The notes beneath the pieces were generated by a model. That model was not told where the DNA came from, made no database searches, and saw only the letters and a list, made by a program, of their open reading frames with translations. From Ceratothoa steindachneri (Eukaryota > Arthropoda > Malacostraca > Isopoda > Cymothoidae), in contig OZ018330.1 of the NCBI GenBank assembly GCA_963969495.1, forward strand, positions 47,712,706 through 47,776,705: DNA of 64,000 bases, in the 5' to 3' direction. The translations under genes were made by a program, and so were the position numbers. Positions 20,991-33,300 of the stretch are shown here, piece after piece; positions within the stretch are counted from its first letter, which is position 1; each line of letters opens with the position of its first letter.

Positions 20991-22878
20991 CAAGTTATAA
21001 GTTCGGAAAATGTGAAATCACTGAAAAATAATTAAGCTTTCTTTGTCATATCATTAAATTCGGAAGGACTATTCCTTACCCTGATAAAGTGACCGCAATC
21101 AAAGAGTTCTGAAATTATAACACTCAAAAGTACCTCAAGCCTTTTATGGGTTCGATATTCAATTTTAATTATCATGCAATATTTACATGACAAATTTTCC
21201 ATATTTGCATAACAACTTTCCTTAGAGAGAATAGAATATACTGGGTGATCCCAAAAAATAGGACGCATAAGAAAGAGCCATATATTCTTGATAGTTTATT
21301 CCTCTCATAAAACCTATATATCATTTGAAATAGCAAAATCACAGGTTCATTATCAAATATTTGTTTTTAAAAATGATTTTTTTGTGTTTAGCATTATTTA
21401 GTCACAAAACCGAGCTGAATATCTAAGAATTTAGAGTATAAATATCATTTAACGCCTTTATTTTGTTATTATGATACCTAGTCTAGACTAGTCTAGAAAC
21501 TTGAAACCCAACTTCTTACGAATGATTTGTAAGATTTTATAAAATAACTTTCACTCTATGAGTTACCCTTGTGATGAACCCATCCAAACAATGGAACACA
21601 TTCTCCGAGGAAACTCTTTGGGACCAAGTTGTTCCGACAATGACTTATTGGAACCTAACCCCTCAGCTCTCTGCTTGACCTAGTGAAGGAGTTACAAGAT
21701 ATAATTATGGGGATTTTCTTTGCGGGCTAATTTTCCAGGATCCTCCATTATTAATTAATAAGTGAGCAACGATTTAGATCTAGAACGCGCGTTTTGGAAT
21801 AGCTGTACAATGATGATGTGTGACAAATAACTGGTTATTCAAGTCAAGAACAAGAACTCGAATCACACGACATCCAAAATGCGTTCAAATGTCTGCGGTA
21901 ATATTCATGCGAATATCGGTTCCTTTTTATGCTCGTGAATACGAGTTTGAGGAAGTACCAAAGGAGGACCTATTTTGGGGGTAGGTGATGGCAGGGGGTA
22001 TTCGATCATGGATTCATCTTATATAGTAGAGTAAAACTAAAGGCGTCTTTTGTATTTAGTTCTTGTCTTAGGAGATTCGTAAATATCTTATGTGGAGAGC
22101 TGATCGCGCGGTAGCGACGATGAGCCACGACTGGCCCTGAAATCCAAATACAAAATCTTCTCAGGCATAAAAAGAAATAAAGAAATGTAGCGAAACTTGC
22201 GCAAGCGCATCTTTTCATAACATAGTGCGTGATTATTCGAAGTTAATTCCATTATTTATACTTCTTTCGTGCCTCTTATCTCCTGAAGGGGTGCTTTTTA
22301 TTTCGGCTTCACAATTACTTGGGAGAAAGTATTTTTCTTTACTTGGTGATTTTGAATCTTGAAGTAAATACGGAGAGGGATAATTAATAGAACTAAAAAT
22401 CCGGTTCTGCTAAGAACGACGTTTTTACATTGAGCTGCGTGGTTGTTAGTATCTACAACATAGCCATCAACGCAGTGGAAGTGAAACGAAAACTTTGGTT
22501 TCATTTTACTTCCTCTGTTAAAAATGGTTATCCATAATAATTAAACTCGTGCAAGCATTAATGTTCTTGTACCTAAGTGGCCTCTCGTATACGGAAATTT
22601 CGGCTTGACTTAATACACCTATGATAATCCTCTCACTAACTCTAACAAACATCTAGGTGCTGATGAGCCCTTCGCGCCAACAAGACCCGTTCTTTCAGAG
22701 CATGCAGTAAAATTCAACCCACTTGACTCGCAAAGTAATAATGAAAAAACATTAAATTAAATAATGCCAAATTATTTATTGAATAAAACCACGCTTCTTA
22801 TCGAAAGCTTTTTCAAGTGTTTTTATACCCCTCTTTATAATTATTCCTAATCTTAAAACACCATCGCTAATGTCATAA
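20991..22878. other. Unassigned region with a possible mariner half-end
   Basis: TACTGGGTGATCCCAAAA at 21239-21256 resembles a mariner terminal repeat facing right, without a partner. CTAGTCTAGACTAG at about 21480-21493 is a 14-bp palindrome. The minus frame 22504-22298 (FHCVDGYVVDTNNHAAQC) is open but I do not recognise it. No other gene seen. Confidence 0.4.
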
Positions 22879-22880
22879 TA

Positions 22881-23249
22881 CAGGGTGTCCCCAAAGACTG
22901 GCATATTTTCAATAAAAAAATTAACAACATTTTATTTAATTTTAACTGCATTTTATTTCATTCTAATATTAATAAATAAAATATTCAATGTGATTCTCAT
23001 TTGTGATGCAAAGTTCGATGCGCTTTATGAGCTTCTTCCGAAGAACCCGATGCATTTACTCCAAATTTCCGTCAATTTGAGCACATTTATTTATGATGTG
23101 CCGTTCCCTCTGGTGTTTTGCATCATTGAGTACACCTTTTCATTTAGCACACATACACCAGAAAAAGAAGTCAAGAGGACGGGTAAGGTCTGGTAAACGA
23201 GGACATCATTGTGAAATTTCCTATGTTTCTAGACTCTAGGGACACCCTG
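22881..23249 (-). mobile_element. Mariner-derived MITE, 369 bp, with inverted ends and TA duplication
   Basis: Ends are CAGGGTGTCCC at 22881 and GGGACACCCTG ending at 23249, each flanked by TA (22879-22880 and 23250-23251). The minus strand just inside the right end encodes PDLT-x-PLDFFFW, then segments like INKCAQIDGNLE and RIELCITNENHIEYF. These match the C-terminus of a mariner-type transposase (RSPDLTPLDFFLWG...CI-x-x-G-HFEH). The element therefore looks like an internal deletion of a full mariner that kept only the 3' part of its gene. Confidence 0.85.
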
Positions 23250-23251
23250 TA

Positions 23252-24464
23252 AATGAAGAAGTAACAACAAAACTGAAGGGCACTAAACAACCACAAGATA
23301 GTTCTCATTAATTATTCTTGTCTTTTAAACTCTTTAAAAGCAGAGAGAATTGAAGAAATCATGATCTTACAAAGGAATATCCATAGAATAGAAATAGGAC
23401 TGCAAACAAGCGAGACAGAACGACGTGGTTACTGTTAAAAAGATTGCTTTAGGAGAAATCTTTCAAACAAAAAGAGTTAATATCCACATAGTAAAGGGAA
23501 ACCTTAAACAAAAGAAGACCGGACTTAGTTTTGAGAATAAATGTTATTGTGTATTACTTCGAAAAGTTTGAAGGACAAAATAAGGCGAATCTCAGTGTAA
23601 TTGTACAATTGAACCTGATGTTTGCTGCTTCATTTAGGGATTATTTCCTTCAACACACCAATCGAATGATTTTGGAGCAAAAAATATGACTAAAAGTAGT
23701 AAGAGCCAAGCTCATGAGAATGAGAACAAACATATAGAAAGCTGATTATCTTTCCACCCAAAATAATCACTTTCATATTAAAATACCAAACCTGTTTGTC
23801 AAAATTTGTGATGGAGTGACAAGACTTCGTTGGAAAAAAACAAAGGAAACAGGACAGAAAATATTGCTTACTGCCTCACTATTGAGACGAAGGAAGTGAA
23901 AGGATTATGGTTCATTTGTCGGAGAGGTCATTTTTATCTGGTCTGTGATAATATTTAGTGATTAAATAAACTAAAGAAAATAAAGCTTTATTCAAATTGA
24001 AATTGTTAGATTTTTAATTAAAAACATTTAATATTATTTACGCCAATGATTAAAATGTTATAAATGACTACCTTCCCATCTCATTCACCCATTCCGATCC
24101 ATCATTTTCACAACAATTGTCGTAATTTTCTGCAGCTTTTCAAAATATATGTATTTAGTGTAGATTTTAGAATTAGGTAGTGAAAATTTTGAGAAAGTAA
24201 ATTGATATAGTTTTCAACTACCAAAGCTGAAATATAGCACTATGATATTATTTTAGAGTACTTTAAAGAAGCATTAACAATTCTTCAAGAACCAAGATTG
24301 ATACTAGTGCTACCATTCCTATTTCCTGGTACATTTGGTTCACAGACATGAACGGAAATTCTCTGTCCGTTACCAAAAAACTTACGTTCACGTGTCCAAT
24401 CATTCTCTTCTGCCTGCTTTGCAACTGCTCTCAATCACGCTTTACTCTTTTCTCTGGCGAACAA
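23252..24464. other. Unassigned AT-rich region
   Basis: No protein match or strong repeat seen in either strand. Confidence 0.3.
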
Positions 24465-25945
24465 CAGTACCGTTCAAAACTAGAAAGAAAAATATCAAAT
24501 ACTACATTCTCTTGAAACTATTTATTTAATTTTGTTGAAAAGTGCACAAAATATTGTTTAAAATTTACTTCTGATATTGTCCAAGTTTCATTTACATAAA
24601 AAAGCAGACATAAAAAAGGTATGAGGAAAGTAATGAGTAGTTGAAGAAAAGAATTGTCCAATAGTAAAGAACTATAACTTATAACTTTCAGGTTACAGGT
24701 AAGAAAATAGTAACGCATGTATACCAACCCTTTTTTACCTGTATTATAAATGCTACTGATAATATTACTCATTTATCAGGATGGTAAGAGGAATTATGGT
24801 TATCAATTTGTTCAGAAGATTGTCCAGTGGAAGGGTAAAGGAATGACGCTGTATTACTAAATAGGTAAAAGATTATCAATCAAAAAATGTAATTTCACGC
24901 ATAATTTAGCTCCTTGAAGATACCGAGACCTGCGAGTCCACGGAGAAAAAGGACCTTCCTCGAAAACCAATTCCCAGGAAGATTGCAAAATGCAACGGAT
25001 GTTGCATTTTAGTCAAGTCGCCGAGAACATGAACAAGAATATGTCTTGCCAGACTCTCATGTCACTTAAGAGTGTGGTGGAACTCATAGAAAGCTCATCT
25101 AATAACCAACAACCCATAAGTAAAAAAAATAAAAAACCTAGTTTGGCCTTCGCTAGTAAGCATATAGTGTGTAGTGGTGCAAAGGGGGAAATAATAGTTT
25201 CCAGCGAAGATAGCAAATTTCTTTTTTTTGGATCGTATACAAGAACCTATAAGGCGTCGTACATGCGAAAAAATTAATCCCACATGCGTGGACCGTTTTC
25301 AAGAGCTAGAGTTTGTTCTCTCGTCCATTTATGTGGTAAACTAAAAGCTGTGTTATATAAGAATCTGCTTCAGGAATATGTGATCTTATTTTTCCGAATA
25401 TTGGGAGTACGTGATCCTGTTTGAATGAAGACCATGCTACGTGATGAAGCTTGCTTAGATCCTTGATTTAAACTAGATAGAGAGAAAATCTAGGAAAGAT
25501 AGTCAGTGAGAAGGTTATGGTTTGGAATCTGACAAATATTGAAGATCTCTAGCTAAGTTTGTAAGAGGAATAGAAAATATCACGCCCGAACAATGCGACA
25601 AATTTGTGAGGTCTTGCGGCTTAAAATGTGTTAAAGCCATCCAGAACAAGGGTCTGTATATTTCTTATTCACATTTTATTCAATTATCTCTCAGATAATT
25701 ATGTTGTTTTCTGGTTATGGCTACATTTATACTTATTGTTCTCTAGTTTTAGATGCCTACTTTTTTTTAAATACACAGTTTCGAAATAACCTTTTTAGCC
25801 GATGCTCTATGAAATGATACTAAGATATTATCAAAGACAAATTTTAAAGAATATTTACCTGCAATTTTCATGGACCTTAAACGAGTATTTTCAAGAAAAT
25901 GAAGATTTTGCTATTTTATTCTCAAGTTTGAGACGAGGCTATAGA
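24465..25945 (+). mobile_element. Tc1-like transposon, copy A, decayed
   Basis: The left end CAGTACCGTTCAAAACTAG at 24465 is of Tc1 type. A diverged right end lies near 25930-25945. The transposase on the plus strand is recognisable at 24930-25280 (PRKTNSQED-like linker, KPSLAFASKHI, then SSEDSKFLFFGS, equivalent to DESKF-LFGSDG with the first catalytic Asp region). It reappears at 25540-25640 (IEDLW equivalent, then ITPEQCDKFVRSCG...KNKG, the family C-terminus). The middle, including the QDN catalytic Asp, is eroded. Copy B at 54758-57410 is the same family, and aligned stretches such as GTACGTGATCCTGTTT are shared. Confidence 0.75.
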
Positions 25946-27239
25946 TCTTTATTGATAAATTCATGATTAATTAAAAGTGGTATTGAAATCAAACTTAATC
26001 TATGCTCATCCAATTTTCACCCCAATTATTTCTATATAGCAAAGGATAAATTTCTAGATTTTTGAAAAAGATAAAAGATAGCTTTTTAGATTACCACTAA
26101 GATATATGGTAACTTCTTACAAAGTGAACTTTTGGCTCGATTCATATAAATTTTTCCGAAATTTATGGGTTTACAAAGTTTGAAGCTGATTTGTAAAGAT
26201 TACCAACCATATTTTTTGAAAACTCCGGTCTTGCAATAACTCGTAAAGATACATTCCATCGAGTATCTGGATCCAATATATTTGAAATTTTTGTGATATA
26301 CTTAAATTAAACTAAAGAAAACAAAGTATGCCATTAAGATTTTATTATAATCTACGAATGGATTTAAATTATGGAAAAAATTGGCCAAAAGATTTAAGTA
26401 ATCAATAGGCCAAAACATGGCATCTCTATTGATAGATTCAGAATTAAATTGGACAAGTTTTAAAAGGCGAAGAAAAGAGTTAACATAAAATATATTAAAA
26501 TTATCGTTCTTTGTTATTAATTTACTACTATTCAATAAGTTCTCTAATTCCTAAAACATTGTAAGTTGATTTCGTAGAATTATTTGGAGCAGTCATTTTA
26601 CCATAGCGATTCAGTATTTCTGACGACAAAAAACAACAAGATCCACTGGTTAAAAACCAGAGAGATTGTAGAGAAATGGTTCAGTAGGAGAATAAATATT
26701 GGATATATTCACCTCTCCGACCCTGTTGTCTTCTTTAGACGTTGAAGGAATTACTCCCAGGTTGAGTTCACCCCAATATACGGTCATCGTTTCTCAGAGG
26801 CCAAAGAGCCCGCATCTAAGGCTGTGGCCAGGTACATTCACGGACTGAGGGTGCTAATAATCCCCTGGCTTACGGAACTGGCTGCCAACTATTGACCATT
26901 ACTGCCACATACAACATTTGTGAACTTTTAACTCAAACTAGGCTGTCAGAAATAAAAGAAGAACTTAAACAGAACGGAACATTATTAGCTCAGCGAAAAA
27001 AGAGGAATAAGAAAAAGAACGAAACAATTGGAAAAAAGGTCACTTATTCTCTTATAAGAGCAGAAACAACACACTAACCTGTGGTGTAGAATTTCATATG
27101 CACAGTGACATAGCACCAATCCGAACAGGAAATTTACAATAAATATCAAACTAGTAAATAATGTGGAATAGGTATTCCCTGCAATAATACAGGATTACGC
27201 ACATAAACCCACTCGAATATGCATACACACAGGGGAACT
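25946..27239. other. Unassigned AT-rich region
   Basis: A moderately GC-rich patch at 26700-26890 has an open stretch (YSQVEFTPIYGHRFSEA in one frame) that I could not place. Nothing else recognised. Confidence 0.3.
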
Positions 27240-27530
27240 TATCAGTACAAGATGTTTATTGGAGATTTCAATCCAAAGTTTGGAGGAAAAACACACGTTA
27301 GCGGATCAGTAGGAAAATCTACAGCAGTTAAATGACGTCATTGAGGAAAAAGATAAGTAGAATTTGCAGACGAATTGGACATTTGCATTGTGAATTCTCT
27401 CTTCTAAAAAGGACAAATAAAGCAGATTATTTAGGAACAGAGAATAAATTTACAGCAAGATCGAGCCAAATTCATGCCAATGACAACAGATCCACAGAAA
27501 AACGACACCAAATCTAAAATGAACATCACA
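27240..27530 (+). pseudogene. LINE endonuclease fragment (RTE/Craniofacial-like type)
   Basis: The plus-strand translation gives MFIGDFNPKFGGKTHVSGS, whose GDFN is the catalytic APE endonuclease box. After two stops, EFADELDICIVNSLF and a Gln/Asn-rich part follow, equivalent to the family EFA-x-x-x-L-I-NS-F...TW-SPDG. The spacing fits, but the TW-SPDG and ID-IL boxes are not readable. No RT follows on this strand. The neighbouring RT at 27640-28900 is in the opposite orientation, so the two are different elements. Confidence 0.65.
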
Positions 27531-27639
27531 CAAATTATACTATCTCACAGAAGCTCAGGGAAGATCCATATCTTAAAGCCTGTAACTCCATCAACATATT
27601 TTTTAATTATTTTCTGTTTAACTAATGGAGGTGGGTGGG

Positions 27640-28900
27640 TTTGTACCTATCTTTACTTTATGATTTAATTTTATTTCTTGAGTCCACCATGGTTTATCTA
27701 ATCTTTTCCTACATTTTTAATGAACCATCATTTATTCTGTTGCTGGTAAGCTGTTAAAGTTATTCACTATCCTATCACTAAATGCATATTCTTACTTATG
27801 ATTCCTTGCGCAGGGTTTGTAAATTATCAATATCTTATAGATCTCATTCATATCAACTCGGTCTCTTATGTCGGCATGCGTTGGTATATCAAGTTTTTCT
27901 AATCTTTCCTTATACGTCATTTTTTTTAATGTGTGAATTAACTTGGCATCAGGCCTTTGTATCTTGCTATAGTATCTATATTCTTAAACTTATATAGACT
28001 CCATATCTGGTGCTTAAACTAGCTGTGGTCTTACTAGAGATACATAAAATGGTTTATACATATTCTTTGCCACCGTCACGACTGTTTTAATAATTGGCAT
28101 TAATTTATTATCTCTTAACACGCCAATGTTATTCATATTAACTTCTTGAAGTTCTTCTTTCGTCATAGATTATACTTGTTTATATCCTTACTTCCCAGAT
28201 TTTCCAGTGTTAGGAGGATGAAATCTCAGGTGCCAATTCTTGGACCATTAAGATATTAGTTAAAATTTCTAACATTCTCTCACAATCTTTATTATTTCTT
28301 TTGAAAGTTATGTATAATCTGCAAATAAAAATATTATTATCATTACCTCAAGCAAATCCTTAACGTAAATTATAAACAATAAAGGTCCTACTACATGTCT
28401 GTGAGGAACTCCATTTAGTGTATCAGACCAATTTGATTATTCCACATTTACTACAACACTTTGTCTCCGCTTACTTAAGAAAGATGTTATCCGTGCGAGC
28501 AATTTAACATCCATACTATAAGTACTCAACCTTGAAAATAACATTCTGTATTGGACTGTATCCAAAGCTTTCATTAAACTGTTAATCTCTCTGGTAGGAA
28601 CCCAAACTATTTTTCTCACAAGTTCCATAATTTTCTCCCATACTATTGTTTCCATTACCTTACACATACCACTTGTTCGGCTTACTAGTCTGTAATTACC
28701 AAGATCTGCCTTATCTCTTTCATATATAACAGAAATACCTGCCTTCTTGGAGTCTTCAGGGAATAATTGAAAACTAGCAAGAGCGGTTCTAATAATTTTT
28801 TACACGCCAGAAGTATTACTCTAGGGTGAAAATTATCTGCTCCTGTAGACTTGTATCTTTTGAGTTAGTGTAGTGCTTCGTGTATATCTTTTTTGTCATA
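27640..28900 (-). pseudogene. CR1/Rex-like LINE reverse transcriptase, decayed
   Basis: On the minus strand, 28860-28690 reads KSTGADNFHPRVILLACKK and YERDKADLGNYR, then SGMCKVMETIV. This is the RT entry with the CK-ME box. 28667-28437 adds the DTVQYRMLFSRLSTY and FLSKRRQSVVVN boxes. Below that follow NGVPHRHVVGPLLFIIYVKDL (family SGVPQGSVLGPLLF-IY-NDL) and FLFADYT, the ADD catalytic box with the second Asp changed. Towards 27640 there is CARNHK then FNSLPA and RLDK, the C-terminal pattern also seen in the LINE at 41760-42877. Multiple stops are present. Confidence 0.8.
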
Positions 28901-29270
28901 TTTATCTTTGCAAGTCTTTGTCTTAGTCTGAGTTAAAAAAATATTGGTTTTATTATTTCTTTCAGATTTTCTTGGTAGAATATTTCTTAATTTATATCGC
29001 CAAACACCTTAATAAATGAAGCGTCTCGATCAGTTGGCCATGTACGAAGCGAATTTCTATATAAATCAAGTTTAGTTGCCATTTGTCTTTCATCGTACGA
29101 TAGAATACAAAGTTGCTGGATAGAACAATATATTTGCAGGAAAAGTGGGGAACAGAGTTGGGCAAATACCCCGAGTTGTGTTGGAACGATCAAATTAAAC
29201 AGTGGGAAGGTTATATTTTTAATCTTATATGCAAATTTCTCACAATAGATCCGATATCATTGCTTTTTTA

Positions 29271-29673
29271 GTCGCGGGTTAGTCTAGTCGCGGCCGAATC
29301 TACATCTCACTATGTCGGGGGTCGGTTGGTCGGTCCCAGATTTTCTTTTTTTGTAATAACATTGTAACTATAAAGCCGATTCAAACCAAATTTTAAACGT
29401 TTATGTTGTTTTACATTCTCTTTCGAATTATATAATTGCCAAAGTCCTCCCAAGGTTAGCCATGGAAATATTTTGTTTTGACAATAATATCATAACTAGT
29501 CGGCCCATTATAACGAAATTTAAAACCCTTATGTTATTTTACATTCTCTTTCGAATAATAGAATTACAAGGTCCTTCCAAGGTTAGTGCGGGAATTATTG
29601 AAAATTTTGAAGGTTGTAATGTCAAATATCATTAGAAGTGAGAGCACGCGACTTTTTGGTCAGCAGACCTTGT
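29271..29673 (-). mobile_element. Undescribed dispersed element, copy 2
   Basis: This is the reverse complement of the 8187-9697 family. Its left end ACAAGGTCTGCTGACC reads on the minus strand from 29673. It has two tandem internal units, each with the AAAGAGAATGTAAAA motif, and a right end at 29271 preceded by TA (29269-29270). There is no pentamer array. A matching TA next to the left end is not evident. Confidence 0.8.
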
Positions 29674-29757
29674 TTTTATTTCCATCAATACAAGTCTGAT
29701 ATTCCAGCTGTAATCTGTGTTTTGCAGTAAATATACTTCTAAAATATTTCTAATATA

Positions 29758-31558
29758 CAAGGTGTCCAAGAAAAAAGTTAACCGTACTTTGAATCAGTAT
29801 AACTTAAAACCTATTAGAGATTTTTAAGTTCTGCAAAACAAATCAAATTTAACAACTATTTATCTGTCGATTCTAGGAATTTCATTAAATTCCCTTTTAC
29901 GATATTGATACACTAATGAGTTTAGTGAAGGCTATCAAAATTATGTTTGCGCAAGGAAGTAAAATAATGAAACTTCGAAGTTTAAAATCAACAAATATAG
30001 TTAAATCCATTTTTAACAAAAACACCTCTTCATATGGGTAATACAAATTTATTTTTTTAATTTTCTAAGCACCGTTTCCTTCCTGATGTCCTCCATTTCT
30101 TTACGAGCACAGTTGCGCCCTTGATCGCATTGATTGAACAGGCTTTTTGATTAACTTGTGATTTTCCTTAAGCCTATAGACTTCGCGTGTGATACTATCT
30201 CTTAACTGGTTGATGCTTTGTGGTGGAGTAGAATACACTTAATTCTTTAGATATCCCCATAAGAAATAATCGCACGGTGTTAAGTCAGGGGATCTTGGGG
30301 GGGCCATTCAATTGCATGGGGTTGTCAAACGTTTCTCTTAGTTTTGTTCTTACAGCAAGCTGTCCATGAGCTAGTGCGCCGTCCTGAATCCACCAAAGTC
30401 TATTGAATTGATTGCCGTAAATCTGGCGGAGTTCCAGGAAAATCCTTTCGTTGATCATGCTCAGGTAGGCAGCACCATTCAAGTTATTCTCGTAAAACAA
30501 TGGCCCGACAAGATAGCCATTCCTGCATATTCCATCCACAGAGACACTTTCTGCTAACAAATACGTGTGTCAAAGTAGAATGCTGGAATTGGGGGGGGGG
30601 GGGGGTCAGCGGCGCATATTGCCGAATGTTATGGCTATTTACCTTTCCATTCATGAAAAAGGCTGCCTCGTCACCAATCACTATGTTTTCCAAGAAACAA
30701 GCAGGTTTATGGAGAAGCCATTCGACAAATTGTCTACAACGAGGAAAATCAGTTTCTAGAAGCTGGTGTCTTGCATGCATCTTATAGGGATGCCATTTTA
30801 AGTCATGTTTAATAATGCGGTTAATTGATGAGTTTGACAATCTTAATCCATTCTTTCTGACTGATACATGTGGTTTTTGAAGAAGTGTCATCTGAACATT
30901 TTCGATATTTTCTGTTGTTCTTATGGTTCTCATACGACCCGAACGACCTTTATTTAGATTTAAGCATGTTCCTTCATGTTGGTATTTGCGAACATTTTTC
31001 CAAATTGTGGGCTTGCTTGGTGGCTGCCTACCTGGAAAACGTTGTTCAAATGAATCTTGTACTTGTTTAATACTGCCAGTCTTAATAAAAGTTTGTGACT
31101 ACAAATACGCGTTGATCTTTTGTTAACTGCATAATTAAAAAAGTTCTATGGAAGTAAACTTTTACACAGAAATGCCTTGATTTGCTTAGTAAGCAATAAT
31201 GACGAGACCAAACCACAGCGTGGCTGAAAAACCACTGTAAAATGGCCTAGGCTTTGCTTTAAGAATCGCACAGTGACCTAGGCTACCTAGGCTCCCTACG
31301 CTTCTCTTGAAAGTGCACGGTGGCCTATCATTCCTAGGCTTCGTTTCATTATTTTATTTCCTTGCGCAAACATAATTTTGATAGCCTCCACTAAACCCAT
31401 TAGTGTATCAATATCGTAAAAGGGAATTTAATGAAATTCCTCGAGTCGACAGATAAATAGTTGTTAAATAAAACACCCTTTGCAGGATCAAGAAATCTCC
31501 AATAGTTTTGGAGTTATGCTAATTCAAAGTACGGTTAACTTTTTCCTGGGACACCCGG
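29758..31558 (-). mobile_element. Mariner-type transposon with about 210-bp inverted terminal repeats
   Basis: Inverted ends run about 29758-29975 and 31345-31558, sharing GTTAACCGTACTTTGAA and much more. They are flanked by TA at 29756-29757 and 31559-31560. The minus-strand gene (about 31128-30060) shows an HTH region in broken frames (31020-30850), then VHRILK-like SSINRIIKHDLKWHPYK, VIGDEAAFFMNG (first catalytic Asp), NNLNGAAYLSMI and WWIQDGALAH (second Asp). The third catalytic box has decayed (NGPPKIP then a stop instead of RSPDL). A CCTAGG-rich patch at 31240-31300 lies in the 5' leader. The copy is inactive. Confidence 0.85.
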
Positions 31559-31560
31559 TA

Positions 31561-32868
31561 TATTTACAATTATAGTAATATTTAGTTCTCCTATCTTAGT
31601 TTCTCTCTGTGTTTCTTTTTTTAGTTGATTATTTATTCCTATATACTCCTGTACTTCCACGTATTCAATACCACTTAGGTCTTCATTTATGTCATTTTTC
31701 TAACTTTTCCACAATCTGGGTTTTTTATTTATCTCAATATTTTCTTATTCTTATGGAATTTCCTGTTCACTCCTATTTCACTTTTCTCTTTGAAGACTTT
31801 ACAGGGAAAGCTTTCCCTAACAACTTCTCAGAGTTTGTTTATGAATATGTTCCACATTATATTCATTTTTTTTCTTCTTGCAAATATTCCGTCGATTTCA
31901 TTGATAGATGTTCCCTATAGCTGCCTATTTTTTATAGAGATACCCTTTGGTCTTCTTTCTTATGGTTTAATATCAAAACAGAATATAGTTTAAACTTCAT
32001 TCCTAATGGGGTTTTTATCTTTATGTTTTGTAAAGACTAAAGACTAAATCTAACAAACTAGTCTGTTTTTGACGGTGAATTTTTCTACTTAACTACTATC
32101 AGGATCTTTATTATACTCCAAAACCTGCCTGGAAATAGAAATACATAAGTTAATTTACGGTACGTACATTTTTGTGATGGCTTCCCATCCACTCTTTAAA
32201 GACATTAAAACGAACCTTTTAAGGCGGGACGCGAGGCACGAATGAAATGAGTTATCTTTGAAAGGGACGCCAGAGAGGAAGAATGATGCCAGATTATATG
32301 AAAAAGTATAGATGTTTAAAATGAATAGGAAAAAGTGTTTAAAATGGATATGAAAAAGTATTTAAAATGGGATTGACAAAATATTCTTTAATCTCTGTAA
32401 GGATAACAGGATATTTTAAGAGGGAAAGTAATTCACTATATTTGAATCTTTAGCACAATTCAACGATGTGAACTCACTAACAAAAAGAAGTGAGGCTAGT
32501 AAGAGAATTTTACATAAGATGCAATAAATGAGGCCAGGAAGAAGAATTAGCTAGAGGATAAAAAATGCTGAACTCAAAAAGGATCTTAAACCAGGACATA
32601 AAATACAAATTTGCTCAAAAAATCTATTGAATACAACAAATCAATAAAACCCTATCAAAAAATATAGAGAAAAAAAAGAAAGCAAAAATCTATAAAATTA
32701 TCAAAGGAGGCACCAGGCTCTGCAAAGGAGAAAAAAGGAAACCTAAGAGACGAAGGGCACGGCATCAGTGCGAATGGTAGAGTAAACTAAGCGTCAACTG
32801 CCCTTCTAAGAACCAAGATAAAGGGTGTAAAAAGATTCCCTATCCAAGGAAAAAGAGAAAACTAGGGA

Positions 32869-32923
<55 letters not shown>

Positions 32924-33015
32924 ATATATTGGCTTCCTGTAAGCTTGTAGACTACTTAATCGTGTATGAATAAATCTGGGTAGCAAAGGAGGAACAACTC
33001 GCATAACCTAACTCC
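31561..33015. other. Unassigned AT-rich region
   Basis: No protein family recognised. 32300-32370 has imperfect repeats of GAAAAAGT(G/A)TTTAAAATGG. It includes the TA run at 32872-32921. Confidence 0.35.
32872..32921. repeat. (TA)n microsatellite
   Basis: TA run of about 25 units, about 95 bp before the first of the long direct repeats. Confidence 0.98.
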
Positions 33016-33300
33016 ACCCACTGTCCCTGGCACTTTCACATTTACTCCAATATCTGCAATAATAACATAATATTCAGGCGAAAATAAATATGAAAGTGAA
33101 TGAATGTCTAGCGCCCACTAGCGAAATAATGATTAATATATAAGTTTATTTACAAATATGAGAGGCCGAACGATCTCAGCATCAAAGATCGTGAGTATAT
33201 ACAATTAATGTTATCGTCAAAATTATTCTAATCACAATGTACAAACGTTTACTTCAACTATACTCAAGGGAAGGTTACAAATTGATCTGGTATAATTGTA
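33016..33300. repeat. Long direct repeat, copy 1 (possible LTR)
   Basis: Aligns with 36956-37250 at roughly 75-80 percent by eye. Shared blocks include AATATCTGCAATAATA, GTTTATTTACAAATATGAG, AATGTTAT-GTC and AATGTACAAAC. Distance between copies is about 3.9 kb. In reverse orientation the shared TTTATTTACAAATA resembles a polyadenylation region, which would suit LTRs of a minus-strand element, but primer-binding and polypurine sites were not identified. Confidence 0.75.

Noticed and set aside
22298..22504. 68-codon minus frame with FHCVDGY resembling a sushi-like module
   Set aside because: Too short and lacks the Cys/Trp spacing of a CCP domain. Probably chance.
22651..22700. CTGATGAGCCC motif resembling a hammerhead ribozyme core
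   Set aside because: No GAAA follows at a workable distance and stems I and III do not pair, so chance is likelier.
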